Assembly (NCBI GenBank): GCA_037137455.1
Contig: JBAXKG010000007.1
Location: forward strand, 1 to 64,000
Reading direction: 5' to 3'
DNA: 64,000 bases
Source of the DNA: CAIVAT01 sp037137455
Lineage (GTDB): Bacteria; Bacteroidota; Bacteroidia; Bacteroidales; FEN-979
Shown here: one piece after another, positions 6,430 through 14,774 of the stretch
Layout: every line of letters begins with the position of its first letter
How positions within the stretch are numbered: position 1 is the first letter of the stretch
Translations under genes and position numbers: made by a program
Notes under the pieces: generated by a model
What the model was told of the DNA's origin: nothing
What the model saw: the letters and a program-made list of their open reading frames with translations, nothing else
Database searches by the model: none

Positions 6430-7767
6430 TTATTTTATCTTGTGTTTTTTCAGAAAACCATTCAGGATATCATCCAGATCAGGTTTTCCGATTTCCTGGA
6501 GATCATAATAAACGCGTGTATTCGGTTTTTTGATCTTTATCAGTCGATTGAGGTCGATAGGTGTTGCAATTACTACTGAATCGCATTTTACCTTATTAAT
6601 GGTAGCTTCAAGATCCTTCACCTGCTGATCTCCGTAGCCCATGGCGGGCAACAGTTGTCCAATATTCGGGTATAACCGGAATGTCTCAGCAAGCTTGCCA
6701 ACAACATAAGGGCGTGGATCAATAAGTTCGGCAGCGCCATATTTTTGCGCGGCAACTACCCCGGCCCCAATCTTCATTTCACCATGGGTAAGGGTAGGGC
6801 CATCCTCAATTACCAGCACCTTCTTGCCCCGTATGATCGATTCATCGTCAACACGGATGGGTGAGGCCCCATCAACAACCACAGCCTTTGGATTGATCTT
6901 GTGGATGTTGTCGCGAACTGTTTTAATATTTTCGGGGTAAGCAGAATCAATTTTATTGAGCACCACAACGTCGGCAATCCTGATGTTCACCTCTCCGGGG
7001 TAATAACTTACCTCTGCTCCCGGACGATGCGGGTCGGCAACAGTAACCATCAGATCGGGTTTATAGAAGGGAAAATCATTGTTGCCGCCATCCCATAGAA
7101 TGATATCGCAGCCCTTAGGATCTTTTTCTGCTGCCCTCAGAATCGCTTCATAATCAACCCCTGCGTAAATTACATTGCCACGCACCACATGTGGTTCATA
7201 TTCTTCCATCTCTTCGATAGTGCATTTATGCTTTTCAAGATCCTTCAGCGTTTCAAAACGCTGAACCTTTTGGGCAACCAAATCTCCGTAAGGCATTGGG
7301 TGACGCACAGCAACGACCTTAAGCCCTTTGGCCATCAAAATCTCTATAATCCGGCGTGAAGTCTGGCTTTTACCACACCCGGTGCGTGTTGCTCCAACAG
7401 CAATGACCGGTTTTGTGCTTTTTATCATCGTGTCTTTCGGGCCAATCAACAGGAAGTTTGCCCCGGCTGCATTTACAACGGAACTGAGGTTCATTACCCT
7501 GTTGTATGGCACATCGCTGTAAGCAAAGTTGCAGATTTCAACGTTGTGTTTCCTGATCAGGGCGACCAATTCTGATTCGGCAAATATAGGAATGCCCTTG
7601 GGATAGAGTTTACCTGCCAGGGCAGCAGGATATTTTCGTCCATCTATGTCCGGAATTTGTGCAGCTGTAAAAGCCACCACGTTAAAATTCGCGTTATCGC
7701 GATAATACGTGTTGAAATTGTGAAAATCTCTTCCGGCAGCACCAATAATGATTACATTTTTTTTCAT
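6430..7767 (-). CDS. P-loop GTPase of the cyclic 2,3-diphosphoglycerate synthetase-like family
   Basis: 445 residues. The N-terminal region (1-120) has a Rossmann-like start KKNVIIIGAAGRD. A P-loop GATRTGCGKS follows at 125-134, then DIILWDGGNNDFPF (Walker-B-like) and VVVLNKID, a guanine-specificity motif. This pattern fits predicted GTPases (COG2403) commonly labelled cyclic 2,3-diphosphoglycerate synthase. The named activity is known from methanogens and is unlikely to be the true function in this organism. It stands upstream of pyrBI on the same strand but is separated by a strong terminator. No TAnnTTTG core was found upstream. Confidence 0.8.
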   Translation of the reverse strand: MKKNVIIIGAAGRDFHNFNTYYRDNANFNVVAFTAAQIPDIDGRKYPAALAGKLYPKGIPIFAESELVALIRKHNVEICNFAYSDVPYNRVMNLSSVVNAAGANFLLIGPKDTMIKSTKPVIAVGATRTGCGKSQTSRRIIEILMAKGLKVVAVRHPMPYGDLVAQKVQRFETLKDLEKHKCTIEEMEEYEPHVVRGNVIYAGVDYEAILRAAEKDPKGCDIILWDGGNNDFPFYKPDLMVTVADPHRPGAEVSYYPGEVNIRIADVVVLNKIDSAYPENIKTVRDNIHKINPKAVVVDGASPIRVDDESIIRGKKVLVIEDGPTLTHGEMKIGAGVVAAQKYGAAELIDPRPYVVGKLAETFRLYPNIGQLLPAMGYGDQQVKDLEATINKVKCDSVVIATPIDLNRLIKIKKPNTRVYYDLQEIGKPDLDDILNGFLKKHKIK

Positions 7768-7941
7768 GCTAACCTCGCTTTTTGTGATTGTGAATTATAG
7801 TTTGGGTGTTATATTTTTCAGGAGATTGTTCTGCAAAGCTATTCATTATTTGGAAACTATCAAAATTGAAGGAGAAAAATTTATCCAGTTTATTGAACGG
7901 TTTCAAAGCTCCATAAGTCATCAGGATAATCGAATTTAAAG

Positions 7942-7949
7942 TAAATTTG
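7942..7949 (+). promoter_or_regulatory. candidate argS promoter core (-7 element)
   Basis: TAAATTTG, 19 bases upstream of the argS ATG, in the 201-base divergent spacer between the GTPase gene and argS. No clear -33 partner. Confidence 0.5.
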
Positions 7950-7968
7950 CAACGAAATAAATGGCAAA

Positions 7969-9759
7969 ATGATAGAAAAGAAACTACTGGAACAAACATG
8001 TGAAGCCATTCGCCATTTATATGGCCAGGAAATAAAACCTGAATCTGTCGGCCTTGAAAAAACAAAAAGGGAAATTACCGGCGATTATACCATTGTGGTT
8101 TTTTCCCTGCTTAAAATATCCCGGAAATCGCCCGAGGCAACAGCAAATGAAATTGGAATTTTTTTGAAGGATAAGGTTGCTGAGATTTGCGATTTTAATG
8201 TGATCAAAGGATTCCTGAACCTAGTGTTATCCGATCATTTCTGGATAAAATTTTTAGAGAAACATGGCACTCGTCCCGGTTTTGGATTCCAAAAACCGCG
8301 TCATGAACGCCCTGTCGTGCTTGAATATTCTTCGCCAAATACAAATAAACCATTGCATCTTGGCCATATCCGGAATAATCTTCTGGGATTTTCACTTGCT
8401 GAAATTTTGAAAGCAAATGGTCACAAAATTGTGAAAGTCAACCTTGTAAATGATCGTGGAATCCACATCTGCAAATCAATGCTGGCATATATGAAATGGG
8501 GAAACAATGCCACGCCGGCATCAACAGGTATGAAGGGCGACCATCTTATCGGGTTGTATTATGTAATGTTTAATCAGCATTACAAAGCCGAAATACATGA
8601 CCTGATTGAAAAAGGTCTCACAGAGGAAGAGGCAGAACGACAGGCTCCTCTGATTCAGGAAGCGCAGGATATTCTGAGAAAATGGGAGTCAAAGGATCCG
8701 GGAACGTTCGACCTGTGGAGGAAAATGAATAACTGGGCTTATGAAGGATTTGATCAGACCTATCATCGTCTTGGCGTTGATTTTGATAAAATATACCACG
8801 AAAGCGAAACATATCTTCTGGGAAAAAAACTTGTTGATGAAGGATTGAAAGCCGGAACCCTTATTCAGAAGGAGGATGGCAGCATCTGGGCCGATCTCAG
8901 AGATGAAGGACTTGATGAAAAATTGTTGCTCCGTGCCGATGGCACCTCTGTTTACATGACCCAGGACCTTGGAACTGCACAATTACGCTATGATGACTAT
9001 CATCCTTCTTCTATGATTTATGTCGTTGGAAATGAACAGAATTATCATTTTGATGTATTAAAAAGAGTACTCACTAAACTGGGTAAGAATTGGGCCTCAC
9101 ATATCAATCATCTTTCATACGGAATGGTAGAACTTCCTGCGGGAAAAATGAAATCACGCGAAGGGACTGTTGTTGATGCCGATGATTTGATCGATGAAAT
9201 GATTCAAACGGCAGAGGAAACTACCCGTGAATTGGGAAAGGCCGATGAGCTTTCAGAAACGGATGCAGGCAAATTATTCAATACAATTGGTCTTGGCGCC
9301 TTGAAATATTTTATCCTCAAGGTTGATCCGAAAAAAAATATGTTGTTCGATCCTAAAGAATCGATCGATTTCAATGGAAATACCGGTCCTTTCATTCAAT
9401 ATACCTATGCCCGTATTCAATCATTACTTGGCAAGTCCAATGAAGCCGGATTCCTTTGGGAGGACGTCACTGTTTCCACGGAATTGACATTGGAAAGGCT
9501 TGAAAAAGAGACCATCGTCAGGCTTTATCAGTTTCAGGAAGCCGTTGTTCAGGCTGGTGATGAAATGAGTCCAGCTGTCATTGCAAACTATGTTTTCGAC
9601 CTTGCAAAAGTATTTAATCAGTTTTACCAGGAACTGCCTGTCTTAAAAGAGGTTGACAAAGAAAAAGTGTTTCTTCGTCTTTTGATTACAAATTTCGTTG
9701 GTGAAACTATCAGAAAGTCAATGTCTTTGCTTGGTATTCAAGTGCCACTAAGGATGTAA
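7969..9759 (+). CDS. argS: arginyl-tRNA synthetase
   Basis: 596 residues, class I synthetase charging tRNA-Arg. An N-terminal Add-1 domain (to about 110) precedes the catalytic core with the HIGH-type motif in SSPNTNKPLHLGHIRN. The KMSKS-equivalent is KMKSREG in the GKMKSREGTVVDADDL block, the usual ArgRS variant. The C-terminal anticodon-binding (DALR) domain ends in RKSMSLLGIQVPLRM, typical of ArgRS. It stands alone, with promoter core 7942-7949 just upstream. The spacer to ffh (9760-9919) carries two further promoter-like cores. Confidence 0.97.
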   Translation: MIEKKLLEQTCEAIRHLYGQEIKPESVGLEKTKREITGDYTIVVFSLLKISRKSPEATANEIGIFLKDKVAEICDFNVIKGFLNLVLSDHFWIKFLEKHGTRPGFGFQKPRHERPVVLEYSSPNTNKPLHLGHIRNNLLGFSLAEILKANGHKIVKVNLVNDRGIHICKSMLAYMKWGNNATPASTGMKGDHLIGLYYVMFNQHYKAEIHDLIEKGLTEEEAERQAPLIQEAQDILRKWESKDPGTFDLWRKMNNWAYEGFDQTYHRLGVDFDKIYHESETYLLGKKLVDEGLKAGTLIQKEDGSIWADLRDEGLDEKLLLRADGTSVYMTQDLGTAQLRYDDYHPSSMIYVVGNEQNYHFDVLKRVLTKLGKNWASHINHLSYGMVELPAGKMKSREGTVVDADDLIDEMIQTAEETTRELGKADELSETDAGKLFNTIGLGALKYFILKVDPKKNMLFDPKESIDFNGNTGPFIQYTYARIQSLLGKSNEAGFLWEDVTVSTELTLERLEKETIVRLYQFQEAVVQAGDEMSPAVIANYVFDLAKVFNQFYQELPVLKEVDKEKVFLRLLITNFVGETIRKSMSLLGIQVPLRM

Positions 9760-9774
9760 ATTGTGAAATTTTAC

Positions 9775-9818
9775 TAATTTTGCAAAAAAACCGGTGGCCT
9801 ATTCACAAATTACTTTTG
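9775..9818 (+). promoter_or_regulatory. two candidate ffh promoter cores
   Basis: TAATTTTG at 9775-9782 and TACTTTTG at 9811-9818 both match TAnnTTTG in the 160-base spacer before ffh. They would give leaders of roughly 130 and 95 bases. I cannot tell which is used. Confidence 0.4.
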
Positions 9819-9919
9819 GTAATATGTGATTCTTTAGCTATGTTGATCTTTTACTTTGTTAATATTTCCCCCGGTCGGCCATTCATCTTTTAATTGTCAT
9901 AAAAATAAGGTAGCATACA

Positions 9920-11257
9920 ATGTTTGAAGGATTAAGTGATAAATTGGACAGGGCTTTTAAAGTTCTTAAAGGGCATGGCCACATAACCGAAATAAATGTT
10001 GCCGATACCCTCAAGGATGTCAGGAAGGCCTTGCTCGATGCCGATGTAAGTTTTAAAATTGCCAAGCAATTCACCGATCAGGTCAAAGACAAGGCGCTTG
10101 GACAGAATGTGTTAACAGCTGTCTCGCCCGGTCAGCTGATGATAAAGATTGTGCATGACGAGCTGGCCGAACTCATGGGAGGTCAGAAATCGGAGTTGAA
10201 TATTAAAGGCGATCCGGCTATCATCCTCGTTGCAGGGTTGCAAGGGTCAGGAAAGACTACTTTCTCGGCTAAACTGGCTAATTATCTTAAAACAAGGAAT
10301 GGAAAACATCCGATATTGGTGGCATGCGATGTATACCGTCCTGCTGCTATTGAGCAATTAAAAGTATTAGGGAGCCAGATTGAAGTAGAGGTATATGCTG
10401 AAGATGGCGAAAACAATCCGGTGAAAATTGCAAAACGCTCCTTGTCCTATGCAAAGGAGAAAGGATATAATGTGGTGATTGTCGATACTGCCGGTCGGTT
10501 GGCTATTGATGAAGAGATGATGAATGAAATCGCCAATATAAAAACCGCCCTAAACCCTCAGGAAACCTTGTTTGTAGTCGATGCCATGACAGGGCAGGAT
10601 GCCGTGAATACCGCAAAGGCATTCAATGAACGTCTTGATTACGAGGGTGTCATTTTGACAAAATTGGATGGTGATACACGTGGTGGCGCTGCCTTAAGTA
10701 TTAAATCCGTTGTAAATAAGCCTATCAAATTCGTGGGAATTGGCGAAAAGATGGACGCCATTGATATTTTTTATCCCGAACGGATGGCCGACCGGATACT
10801 TGGCATGGGCGACATCGTATCGTTGGTGGAAAAGGCTCAGGAGCAGTTTGATGAAGAAGAGGCCCAGAAACTTCAGAAAAAGATTGCCCGGAACCAGTTC
10901 GATTTCAATGATTTTCTATCGCAAATCAAACAAATTAAAAAGATGGGCAATGTCAAAGACCTGCTTGGCATGATTCCCGGAATGGGAAAGGCTATCCGCA
11001 ATCTCGAGATTGACGACAATGCATTCAAGGGCATTGAGGCCATCATTCATTCGATGACTCCCGACGAACGGGTAAATCCTGCTGTTTTAAACGGTAGCCG
11101 CCGGAAGCGGATTGCATCCGGATCAGGAACCACTATCCAGGATGTTAACCGGTTGATCAAGCAGTTTGATGATACCCGTAAAATGATGAAAATGGTTACT
11201 GCCAACAAGGGAAAAAACATGGCAAATGTGATGCGGAACATGAAAAACATGAACTAA
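9920..11257 (+). CDS. ffh: signal recognition particle protein (SRP54 homologue)
   Basis: 445 residues. It binds 4.5S RNA and signal sequences and delivers ribosomes to FtsY at the membrane. The N domain is followed by the GTPase G domain with GLQGSGKTTFSAKLA (P-loop), the DTAGRLAID loop, TKLDGDTRGGAALS (specificity) and VGIGEKMDAID. The methionine-rich M domain covers about 325-445, with IPGMGKAI and the SRRKRIASGSG RNA-binding stretch, and a Met-rich tail. folD follows after 11 bases; queE and the OmpA gene continue the same unit. Confidence 0.97.
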   Translation: MFEGLSDKLDRAFKVLKGHGHITEINVADTLKDVRKALLDADVSFKIAKQFTDQVKDKALGQNVLTAVSPGQLMIKIVHDELAELMGGQKSELNIKGDPAIILVAGLQGSGKTTFSAKLANYLKTRNGKHPILVACDVYRPAAIEQLKVLGSQIEVEVYAEDGENNPVKIAKRSLSYAKEKGYNVVIVDTAGRLAIDEEMMNEIANIKTALNPQETLFVVDAMTGQDAVNTAKAFNERLDYEGVILTKLDGDTRGGAALSIKSVVNKPIKFVGIGEKMDAIDIFYPERMADRILGMGDIVSLVEKAQEQFDEEEAQKLQKKIARNQFDFNDFLSQIKQIKKMGNVKDLLGMIPGMGKAIRNLEIDDNAFKGIEAIIHSMTPDERVNPAVLNGSRRKRIASGSGTTIQDVNRLIKQFDDTRKMMKMVTANKGKNMANVMRNMKNMN

Positions 11258-11268
11258 CACAAGTATTG

Positions 11269-12150
11269 ATGAAATTGCTTGATGGTAAACTGGTTGCCGA
11301 CCAGATCAAAACAGAAATAGCCAGGGAGGTAAAGGAACATTTTTTGGATAAGGGACTTGATGCGCCTCATATTGCTGCTGTTCTGGTAGGCGAAGATCCT
11401 GCAAGTATCACCTATGTTTCAGCTAAGGAAAAAGCATGCCATGAAGTTGGCTTTGTCTCTTCAGTTTACCGCTATCCTTCAAATATTTCTCAGGATAAGC
11501 TGATTGAAGTAGTAGATTTCCTGAATGCCGACAATGAAATTCATGGTTTTATTGTCCAACTTCCGCTACCTGGGCACATAGATGAGCAAAAGATAATTGA
11601 AAGGATCGATCCTCTCAAAGATGTCGATGGTTTTCACCCCGTAAACATCGGAAAAATGGTACTTGACCTGCCATGCTTTTTACCGGCTACCCCATTTGGA
11701 ATTATTACATTGCTCGAGCGGTATAATATTGAGACTTCTGGGAAAAATGTTGTCGTGCTTGGCCGAAGTCACATTGTGGGAACCCCCGTCAGTATTCTTC
11801 TTTCGCGCAAATCGAATCGCGGGAATGCCACTGTTACCCTTTGCCATAGTTTTTCTCAGGAAATACCTGCCATTACTGCTCAGGCCGACATACTTATAGT
11901 CGCGATCGGCAAGCAAGGTTTTGTAACTGCCGATATGGTTAAGCAAGACGCGGTTGTAGTGGATGTTGGAGTTCACCGGTTACCCTCGACTGAAACGAAA
12001 TCCGGTTTCAGGCTGAAAGGTGACGTCGATTTTGACAGGGTTTCACGAAAGTGTAGCTATATTACACCGGTTCCGGGTGGCGTGGGGCCCATGACCATTG
12101 TTTCATTGCTCCAGAATACCCTGAAAGCAGCAAAAAAACATATAATATAA
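11269..12150 (+). CDS. folD: methylenetetrahydrofolate dehydrogenase/cyclohydrolase
   Basis: 293 residues from the ATG at 11269 (a TTG one codon earlier is also possible). The bifunctional enzyme interconverts 5,10-methylene-THF and 10-formyl-THF. Signatures seen: VGEDPASITYVSAKEKAC with the catalytic Tyr/Lys region, QLPLPGHID, DVDGFHPVNIGKM, the dinucleotide-binding VVLGRSHIVGTPVSILL, and TPVPGGVGPMT at the C-terminus. It is cotranscribed with ffh (11-base gap) and queE. Confidence 0.97.
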   Translation: MKLLDGKLVADQIKTEIAREVKEHFLDKGLDAPHIAAVLVGEDPASITYVSAKEKACHEVGFVSSVYRYPSNISQDKLIEVVDFLNADNEIHGFIVQLPLPGHIDEQKIIERIDPLKDVDGFHPVNIGKMVLDLPCFLPATPFGIITLLERYNIETSGKNVVVLGRSHIVGTPVSILLSRKSNRGNATVTLCHSFSQEIPAITAQADILIVAIGKQGFVTADMVKQDAVVVDVGVHRLPSTETKSGFRLKGDVDFDRVSRKCSYITPVPGGVGPMTIVSLLQNTLKAAKKHII

Positions 12151-12173
12151 ATTACTTGAACCAGTTACAGAAA

Positions 12174-12788
12174 ATGTTATTGAAGGAAGGAAAAATGCTC
12201 CCTGTGATGGAAGCGTTCTATTCCCTTCAGGGCGAAGGATTCAACACCGGTCAGGCTGCCTACTTTATAAGGATCGGTGGTTGCGATGTCGGATGCAAAT
12301 GGTGCGATGTAAAGGAATCATGGAATTCAAGCAATTTTTCGCCGGTTTCTACCGATATTATTGTACAAAATGCCATCGCTTACCCGGCAAAAGCAATTGT
12401 TGTCACAGGTGGCGAACCATTATTATTCAACATGGATTACCTGTGCAGTGAATTACATAGCCAGGCTATTAAGTTATTTCTTGAAACATCGGGTTCACAG
12501 CCGCTTAGCGGTTTTTGGGATTGGATCTGTATCTCACCTAAAAAAGATGCACCGCTAATAAAAGAGGTAGCCCTACAGGCCAATGAACTCAAAGTTATTA
12601 TTCATGATAATAGCGATTTTCAATGGGGAGAAGAGAATTCACAATATGTCTCACAGTCTTGCATCCTGTATATGCAACCCGAATGGAGCAGACGGGAAAT
12701 GATGATGCCCGGGATTATTAGTTATATCAAGGCGAATCCCAAATGGAGGATTTCTCTGCAAAGCCATAAATACATGCATATCCCATGA
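12174..12788 (+). CDS. queE: 7-carboxy-7-deazaguanine synthase, radical SAM
   Basis: 204 residues from the ATG at 12174; a TTG at 12156 would add six residues. It converts CPH4 to CDG in queuosine precursor (preQ0) synthesis. The family opening MEAFYSLQGEG is present. The cluster-binding cysteines occur as CDVGCKWC (CX3CX2C), followed by DVKESW and VTGGEPLL. No other queuosine gene is visible nearby. Its last four bases overlap the start of the next gene (ATGA), so translation is probably coupled. Confidence 0.93.
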   Translation: MLLKEGKMLPVMEAFYSLQGEGFNTGQAAYFIRIGGCDVGCKWCDVKESWNSSNFSPVSTDIIVQNAIAYPAKAIVVTGGEPLLFNMDYLCSELHSQAIKLFLETSGSQPLSGFWDWICISPKKDAPLIKEVALQANELKVIIHDNSDFQWGEENSQYVSQSCILYMQPEWSRREMMMPGIISYIKANPKWRISLQSHKYMHIP

Positions 12789-14731
12789 TCCCTAAAAGGC
12801 TCCTTTTCTCATTTCTCATTTGTCAATTTTCATTTGTCATTTGTTTTAGCCAGGGACAGCCTCTTTCGACCCAGAATAAAAAAGCAGAAAAATTATTTTA
12901 CCTGGCAGTTGATTCATACCAGGCAAAAAATTATGATAAAGCCATTGCCGAGATAAAAAAAGCGATAGAACAGGATCTGCAATTCACCGAGGCATACATA
13001 TTGAAAGGCGATGTATTAGCTGATAATCAGCAGTTTGACGATGCCATTATTTCTTACAATGCAGCTATTAAAACAAACAATCCCTTTTCTCCCGGCTTGT
13101 ATTATATCCTGGCTAACATTCAGCTGAGTACTGGCAAGTACACCGATTCCCGCATGAATTTTCGACGCTTCCTGGAATTTGAGCAACTTCCTGAGCAAAA
13201 AAGGCAATACGCGGAAATAGGGATTATTGCCTGTGAATTTGCTATCGAATGCATGGCTCACCCGATTCCCTTTGAACCGGTAAATATGGGAGATAGTATA
13301 AATACAATTAATGATGAATACATCAATTTGATCACTCCGGATGAAGAATTACTCTATTTCACCCGATTAAATCCAACAGATAATCAAACTTCAGGTCAGA
13401 GCCAGAATGGTGAAGAGGACTTTTATCTTGTGCATCGAATTGATTCATCCTGGTCGGGCGCTTTGAATCTTGGCCCACCTATCAACACACGTGGAAATGA
13501 AGGCGCGTTAAGTATTTCGCCTGATGGCAAATATCTTTATTTTGCAGCTTGTAACCGGCCCGATGGCTACGGGCGGTGCGATATTTATTGGGCCCATCGT
13601 ATGGGTGATCATTGGACTGTTCCTAAAAATCTCGGACCCGTAGTCAATTCAACCCAATGGGATTCACAACCATCATTCTCATCTGATGGAAAAACACTGT
13701 ATTTTGCAAGCAACCGTAATGGTGGTAAAGGAAGTTCGGATATCTGGAAAACGGAACTTCAACCTGATGGCCAATGGAGTGTGCCGGTCAACCTGGGCGA
13801 TTCCATAAATACACCTTCCGAAGAGATGGCCCCGTTTATCCATCTGGATAACCAAACACTGTACTTTTCCTCAAAAGGCCATCTGGGATTGGGTGGACTC
13901 GATCTTTTTTATTCCCGGATATCACCGGAAGGAAAATGGAATAAACCAGTAAATTTAGGATTTCCGATCAATACTTATGCCGATGAAATATCCCTGATAG
14001 TAAATGCGAAAGGCAATGTTGCATATATTTCTTCCGACAAACTGGGAGGCAAAGGGCGTCAGGATATATATAAATTCCCGCTTTATCCTAAAGCCCGTCC
14101 TTTGCCTGCTACCTATTTTAAAGGTATCGTTTTTGATGAAAAAACCAAGACAAAGCTAGAGGCCCGGTTTGAACTTATTGACCTGATGACCTCAAAAACT
14201 GTTGCCGAGTCGGGATCAGACCAAATTACCGGTGAATTTTTATTGGTATTGCCAATTGAGAGAAACTATGCATTGAATGTATCCAAAGACGGATATCTCT
14301 TTTATTCTGAAAATTTTTCACTCTATGGAACCAGTTCCCAGACCAGGCCATTTATAAAAAATATCCCGCTTAAGCCGATAATGACAGGAGAGGCGGTTGT
14401 TTTAAAGAATATTTTTTTCGATACAGACAAATACCTCCTTAAGGATGAATCGCTTGTTGAGCTGCAGAAATTATTGGGACTCCTGCAGAGGAATCCTAAA
14501 TTAAAAATTGAAATCAGTGGACATACTGATAATGTTGGCGCTGAAGAATATAATATTGAACTATCCGGGAACCGGGCAAGCGCTGTTTATAATTACCTTG
14601 TTCAGAATGGCATAACAGCATCAAGACTCTCTTTTACAGGTTATGGGTTCAATAAGCCAATTGATAACAACACAACAGATGAAGGTCGCGCAAATAACCG
14701 TCGCACTGAATTTAAAGTATTAAGTAATTAA
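12785..14731 (+). CDS. PorE-like lipoprotein or exported protein: TPR, PD40 propeller, CRD and OmpA domains
   Basis: 648 residues in the order seen in PorE of the type IX secretion system. First come a signal peptide and TPR-like helices (about 33-110). Next is a PD40 beta-propeller at about 165-430 with repeated SPDGKYLYFA and SSDGKTLYFASNRNGGKG motifs. A carboxypeptidase-regulatory-like domain lies around 445-515. The C-terminal OmpA domain (about 540-648) has IEISGHTDNVG and GRANNRRTEF, which bind peptidoglycan. It probably anchors an outer-membrane complex to the cell wall. Whether it is the true T9SS PorE or one of the many paralogues cannot be settled here. The signal peptide codons are a run of near-repeats. 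Confidence 0.85.
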   Translation: MIPKRLLFSFLICQFSFVICFSQGQPLSTQNKKAEKLFYLAVDSYQAKNYDKAIAEIKKAIEQDLQFTEAYILKGDVLADNQQFDDAIISYNAAIKTNNPFSPGLYYILANIQLSTGKYTDSRMNFRRFLEFEQLPEQKRQYAEIGIIACEFAIECMAHPIPFEPVNMGDSINTINDEYINLITPDEELLYFTRLNPTDNQTSGQSQNGEEDFYLVHRIDSSWSGALNLGPPINTRGNEGALSISPDGKYLYFAACNRPDGYGRCDIYWAHRMGDHWTVPKNLGPVVNSTQWDSQPSFSSDGKTLYFASNRNGGKGSSDIWKTELQPDGQWSVPVNLGDSINTPSEEMAPFIHLDNQTLYFSSKGHLGLGGLDLFYSRISPEGKWNKPVNLGFPINTYADEISLIVNAKGNVAYISSDKLGGKGRQDIYKFPLYPKARPLPATYFKGIVFDEKTKTKLEARFELIDLMTSKTVAESGSDQITGEFLLVLPIERNYALNVSKDGYLFYSENFSLYGTSSQTRPFIKNIPLKPIMTGEAVVLKNIFFDTDKYLLKDESLVELQKLLGLLQRNPKLKIEISGHTDNVGAEEYNIELSGNRASAVYNYLVQNGITASRLSFTGYGFNKPIDNNTTDEGRANNRRTEFKVLSN

Positions 14732-14740
14732 ATTTATTCA

Positions 14741-14748
14741 TACCTTTG
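14741..14748 (+). promoter_or_regulatory. candidate promoter core for thrS-infC-rpmI-rplT
   Basis: TACCTTTG, a full TAnnTTTG match, in the 43-base gap before thrS and 26 bases upstream of its ATG. Confidence 0.55.
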
Positions 14749-14774
14749 CACCCCTTAAAATCACGCATTGTTAC

